A stretch of DNA of 56,264 nucleotides from Limisphaerales bacterium. GTDB taxonomy: Bacteria > Verrucomicrobiota > Verrucomicrobiia > Limisphaerales > UBA11358. Positions 54,016 through 56,264 of the stretch are shown in pieces. A program made the translations under genes and the position numbers. The DNA lies in assembly GCA_003134375.1 (NCBI GenBank), contig PLAY01000119.1, forward strand, positions 1 to 56,264, in the 5' to 3' direction. The notes beneath the pieces are model-generated. The model did no database searches and was not told the origin of the DNA. It worked only from the letters and a program-made list of their open reading frames with translations. Positions within the stretch are counted from its first letter, which is position 1; every line of letters starts with the position of its first letter.

Positions 54016-55587
54016 ATGGCCTTTGATTCATTCCACGATTTCGTCAACGCCCTCGACAAGGTGGGCGAACTCAAACGCATTTCGCAGCCCGTCGCCACCG
54101 AACTTGAGATCACTGAAATCGCCGACCGCGAGATGAAATTGCCCAGCGGCGGCAAGGCGCTGCTCATTGAAAAGCCCACCGTCAACGGCGTGGTTTCTCC
54201 GTTTCCAGTCGCCATCAACACGATGGGTTCTTACAAACGCATGGCCATGAGCTTGGGCGCGAATTCCGTGGACGAAGCCGCTACCGAACTCGGCGCGCTG
54301 ATGAAAGCCAAGCCGCCCACGAGCTTTCGCGAAGCCATCAAATTGCTCGGCCAGGCGCTCGATTTGCGTCACGCGAAGCCGAAAATTGTGAAAGACGGCC
54401 CGTGCAAGGAAGTCGTTCACTTGGTCGAGAGTCGAGAGTCGAGAGTCGAGAGCTGGCCGAAAGCGCCGGACATTTCCAAGGTAGGGACGCCCGGCCCGGG
54501 CGTCCGTGCGGACGCGCCGGCGGCGCGTCCCTACCAAAATCAGTTGCCGACTCTTTTGAATCTGCCCATCCAGAAATGTTGGCCTTTGGACGGCGGACGT
54601 TTCATCACGCTGCCGTGCGTCGTCACCAAAGACCCGGACACCGGCGAACGCAACGTGGGCATGTATCGCATCCAGATTTACGATGACCGCACCACCGGCA
54701 TGCACTGGCAGCTCCAGAAAGTCGGCGCGCGTCACGGTCGCCGCTATTACGAAACCGGCACGCGGATGCCCGTTGCCATTTTCATCGGCGGCGATCCGGT
54801 GTTCACCTTTGCCGCCACCGCGCCGCTGCCGGACGGCCTCGACGAATTCCTGCTCGCCGGTTATCTCCGCAAGAAATCCGTCGAACTCGTCAAGTGCGAG
54901 ACCAACGACCTCGAAGTCCCCGCCAACGCCGATTTTGTCATCGAAGGCTATGTGGACCCGAAGGAACCGTTGCGCGAGGAAGGGCCGTTCGGCGACCACA
55001 CCGGTTACTACACCTTGCCGGAGCCGTATCCGGTGTTTCACGTCACCGCCATCACCCATCGCAAGGACGCCGTTTATCCGGCGACGATTGTCGGCATGCC
55101 CCCGATGGAGGATTTTTACATCGGCGGCGCGAGCGTGAAACTGTTCCTGCCCATCCTGAAGATGAATTTCCCGGAAATCGTGGACATCGCGCTGCCGGCG
55201 GAAGGCGTGTTCCACAACCTGGTTTTCGTGAGCATCAAGAAGAGCTACCCGATGCAGGCCTACAAAATCATGCATGGCCTCTGGGGCATGGGCCAGATGA
55301 TGTTCACCAAATACATCGTGGTGGTGGACGACGACGTGGACGTGCACAACACCCGCGAAGTCCTGTTCCGCCTGTGCGCCAACACCGACCCGCAGCGCGA
55401 CAGCATCTTCACCAAGGGGCCGGCCGACGTACTCGACCACGCGACCAGCGAAATGGCCATCGGCAGCAAACTAGGCATCGACGCGACAAAGAAGCTGCCG
55501 GGTGAAGGATTCAAACGTCCATGGCCGCCGGTGATTAAGATGGACGGTGCGGTGAAGGCGAAAGTGGAACAATTGATGAAAGGATAA
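54016..55587 (+). CDS. ubiD: UbiD-family (prenyl-FMN) decarboxylase
   Basis: 523 residues. The order of conserved motifs fits UbiD: LPIQKCWPLDGGRFITLP near residue 188, RNVGMYRIQIYD, HWQLQKVGARHGRRYYE (the binding region for prenylated FMN and Mn), the catalytic Glu-Arg-Glu region around EPLREEGPFGDHTGYYT near 320, and the late VVVDDDVDVHNTREVLFRL. It decarboxylates aromatic or alpha,beta-unsaturated acids such as polyprenyl-4-hydroxybenzoate; its UbiX partner is not in the window. About 43 residues (137-179) do not belong to the family and come from two repeats, one 7-bp-period and one palindromic, both in frame. Confidence 0.93.
   Translation: MAFDSFHDFVNALDKVGELKRISQPVATELEITEIADREMKLPSGGKALLIEKPTVNGVVSPFPVAINTMGSYKRMAMSLGANSVDEAATELGALMKAKPPTSFREAIKLLGQALDLRHAKPKIVKDGPCKEVVHLVESRESRVESWPKAPDISKVGTPGPGVRADAPAARPYQNQLPTLLNLPIQKCWPLDGGRFITLPCVVTKDPDTGERNVGMYRIQIYDDRTTGMHWQLQKVGARHGRRYYETGTRMPVAIFIGGDPVFTFAATAPLPDGLDEFLLAGYLRKKSVELVKCETNDLEVPANADFVIEGYVDPKEPLREEGPFGDHTGYYTLPEPYPVFHVTAITHRKDAVYPATIVGMPPMEDFYIGGASVKLFLPILKMNFPEIVDIALPAEGVFHNLVFVSIKKSYPMQAYKIMHGLWGMGQMMFTKYIVVVDDDVDVHNTREVLFRLCANTDPQRDSIFTKGPADVLDHATSEMAIGSKLGIDATKKLPGEGFKRPWPPVIKMDGAVKAKVEQLMKG
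54424..54452 (+). repeat. GAGAGTC period repeat inside ubiD
   Basis: Four GTCGAGA units in frame encode [10 protein letters not shown]. The same repeat opens the prepilin-like gene at 48261. Together with 54481-54534 it forms the extra segment between the GPCKEVVHL strand and LPTLLNLPI. Confidence 0.8.
54481..54534. repeat. In-frame palindromic element in ubiD
   Basis: 54 bp (18 codons) with perfect 10-bp inverted ends GTAGGGACGC / GCGTCCCTAC. Inner palindromes CGCCCGGCCCGGGCG and GCGCCGGCGGCGC. Encoded residues GTPGPGVRADAPAARPY have no counterpart in UbiD enzymes. Confidence 0.88.
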
Positions 55588-55602
55588 AATTCGGAGGAGA
55601 TT

Positions 55603-55890
55603 TTGAAGAAATGTGAAGACCTCAAAATCCCTGTCACTCGATTAGAGCGCTATGCATTGGAGAATTATTTTTCCGTGGCAGCGATTGCTTCTATTATGAA
55701 AGATCAAATGCCCGCTGGTGTAGCCAAGTTGGACCCAAACAAACGAGTATCTGACCAGCTTGGTTTTGAAGTGAAAGGAAACGGCGGCAAGATTGCCAAA
55801 GAGATGAAACCCGAAGACATTAAAGGCACGGACCTTGAAGGCTTTCTCAAGCAAGTTGAGTTGCTCGGTTGCCAGACGCAAAAGAAATAA
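55603..55890 (+). pseudogene. Small ORF, probably C-terminal fragment of an ATPase/nuclease-type protein
   Basis: 95 residues from TTG 55603, preceded by a strong GGAGGAG ribosome site at 55592. The sequence VTRLERYALENYFSVAAIASIM and later KIAKEMKPEDIKGTDLEGFLKQVELLG resembles the end of AAA ATPase/OLD-type proteins, where R-Y-A-x-E-N-Y/F precedes a helical tail. The N-terminal ATPase part is absent, so either this is a truncated gene or it is a stand-alone small protein. The low G+C compared with ubiD points to separate origin. Confidence 0.45.
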
Positions 55891-56062
55891 ATTTTCCAAG
55901 ACAATCAAATTTATGAACCCGCGCATACCGTCAAAGCAGCGGCGTAAAGTTGCGCTCCCGCAACTCAAATCGAAATTTGAAGCGACACTTCTCGACATCG
56001 CTGCGGCGTTTAAACGAACGGAAGGGTTTCAACATGCTCAGACCAAAGGAAATGAGCGTGAA

Positions 56063-56206
56063 GCCCCAATCCATTCCGATGTGCCCAAGCACTTTTGCGG
56101 CGGATTCGTAGACGCGGCGGATGTTGTCCTGCTCGTTGAAGCACGGGAAAAAGACACTGAGAGAGGCCGCGCCGGAACTGGTGGGTCGCGTGGCAGTGTC
56201 TGGCAT
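56063..56206 (-). pseudogene. 5' fragment of a GT2 glycosyltransferase gene
   Basis: From ATG 56206 the frame reads as the N-terminus of a polyprenyl-phosphate GT2 (LSVFFPCFNEQDNIRRVYESAAKVL), but the family match stops after about 48 residues, before the DxD site. The frame continues to a stop at 55931 with unrelated basic sequence. It is a truncated copy; the 58 bases beyond 56206 are too short to judge. Confidence 0.65.
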
Positions 56207-56264
56207 CGTCGGTTCTTTAATCTGTCTGTTTCGTTTTGCAAGGATTAAGAGCTTATCCGTAAAT

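Overview
The window looks like a chromosomal segment of a GC-rich Gram-negative bacterium of the Verrucomicrobiota (Pedosphaera/Limisphaera-like). The inference rests on an exosortase-EpsI pair, a prepilin-type protein whose C-terminal half has the style common in the Planctomycetes-Verrucomicrobia group, a folP-cdaA-cdaR-glmM operon, and many palindromic and short-period repeats, several of them inside reading frames. No rRNA, tRNA or CRISPR was found, so the phylum call is inference.

Layout. 1-9.1 kb: a VapC/AbrB-type toxin-antitoxin pair, a copper P-type ATPase (copA), a membrane protein with a low-complexity linker, and dnaE. The dnaE 5' end and its upstream region are duplicated around a small orphan antitoxin-like gene. 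9.1-43.7 kb: a large surface-polysaccharide locus. It holds a DegT aminotransferase, two GT9, two GT4, four GT2, a GT11-like and a GT26 glycosyltransferase, an MsbA-like ABC exporter, an O-antigen ligase/polymerase-like protein, a hexapeptide acetyltransferase, a GT39-like membrane protein, sugar epimerases, a methyltransferase, and the priming polyprenyl glycosylphosphotransferase with a UDP-glucuronate decarboxylase. Three tightly overlapping genes (small YIDPG membrane protein, kinase-like/methyltransferase fusion, membrane sulfatase-like enzyme) sit in the middle. nadE is embedded in the locus. Exosortase and EpsI lie next to the priming transferase, the usual arrangement of exopolysaccharide/PEP-CTERM systems. 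Decay is visible: a gene with two in-frame stops, a frameshifted acyltransferase, and leftovers of a duplicated GT4/wecG head-to-head pair.

43.7-47.3 kb: folP-cdaA-cdaR-glmM, linking folate synthesis, cyclic di-AMP signalling and the first committed step toward cell-wall amino sugar. 47.5-50 kb (minus strand): a prepilin-like protein, a secreted protein, and far upstream a clear cobalamin riboswitch with no recognisable B12 gene after it. 50-56.3 kb: an ABC exporter pair, malate dehydrogenase, a UbiD-family decarboxylase, and two gene fragments at the edge.

The most unusual signal is a set of short palindromic elements with GTxG...CxAC ends. They sit between genes and also in frame inside dnaE (two), copA (two) and ubiD (one), adding roughly 18-25 residues each to conserved enzymes. 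Simple-period repeats (GAGAGTC and GGAGGAT types) do the same in copA, ubiD and the prepilin-like gene. This resembles the Rickettsia palindromic element phenomenon and is the best candidate here for an under-described system.
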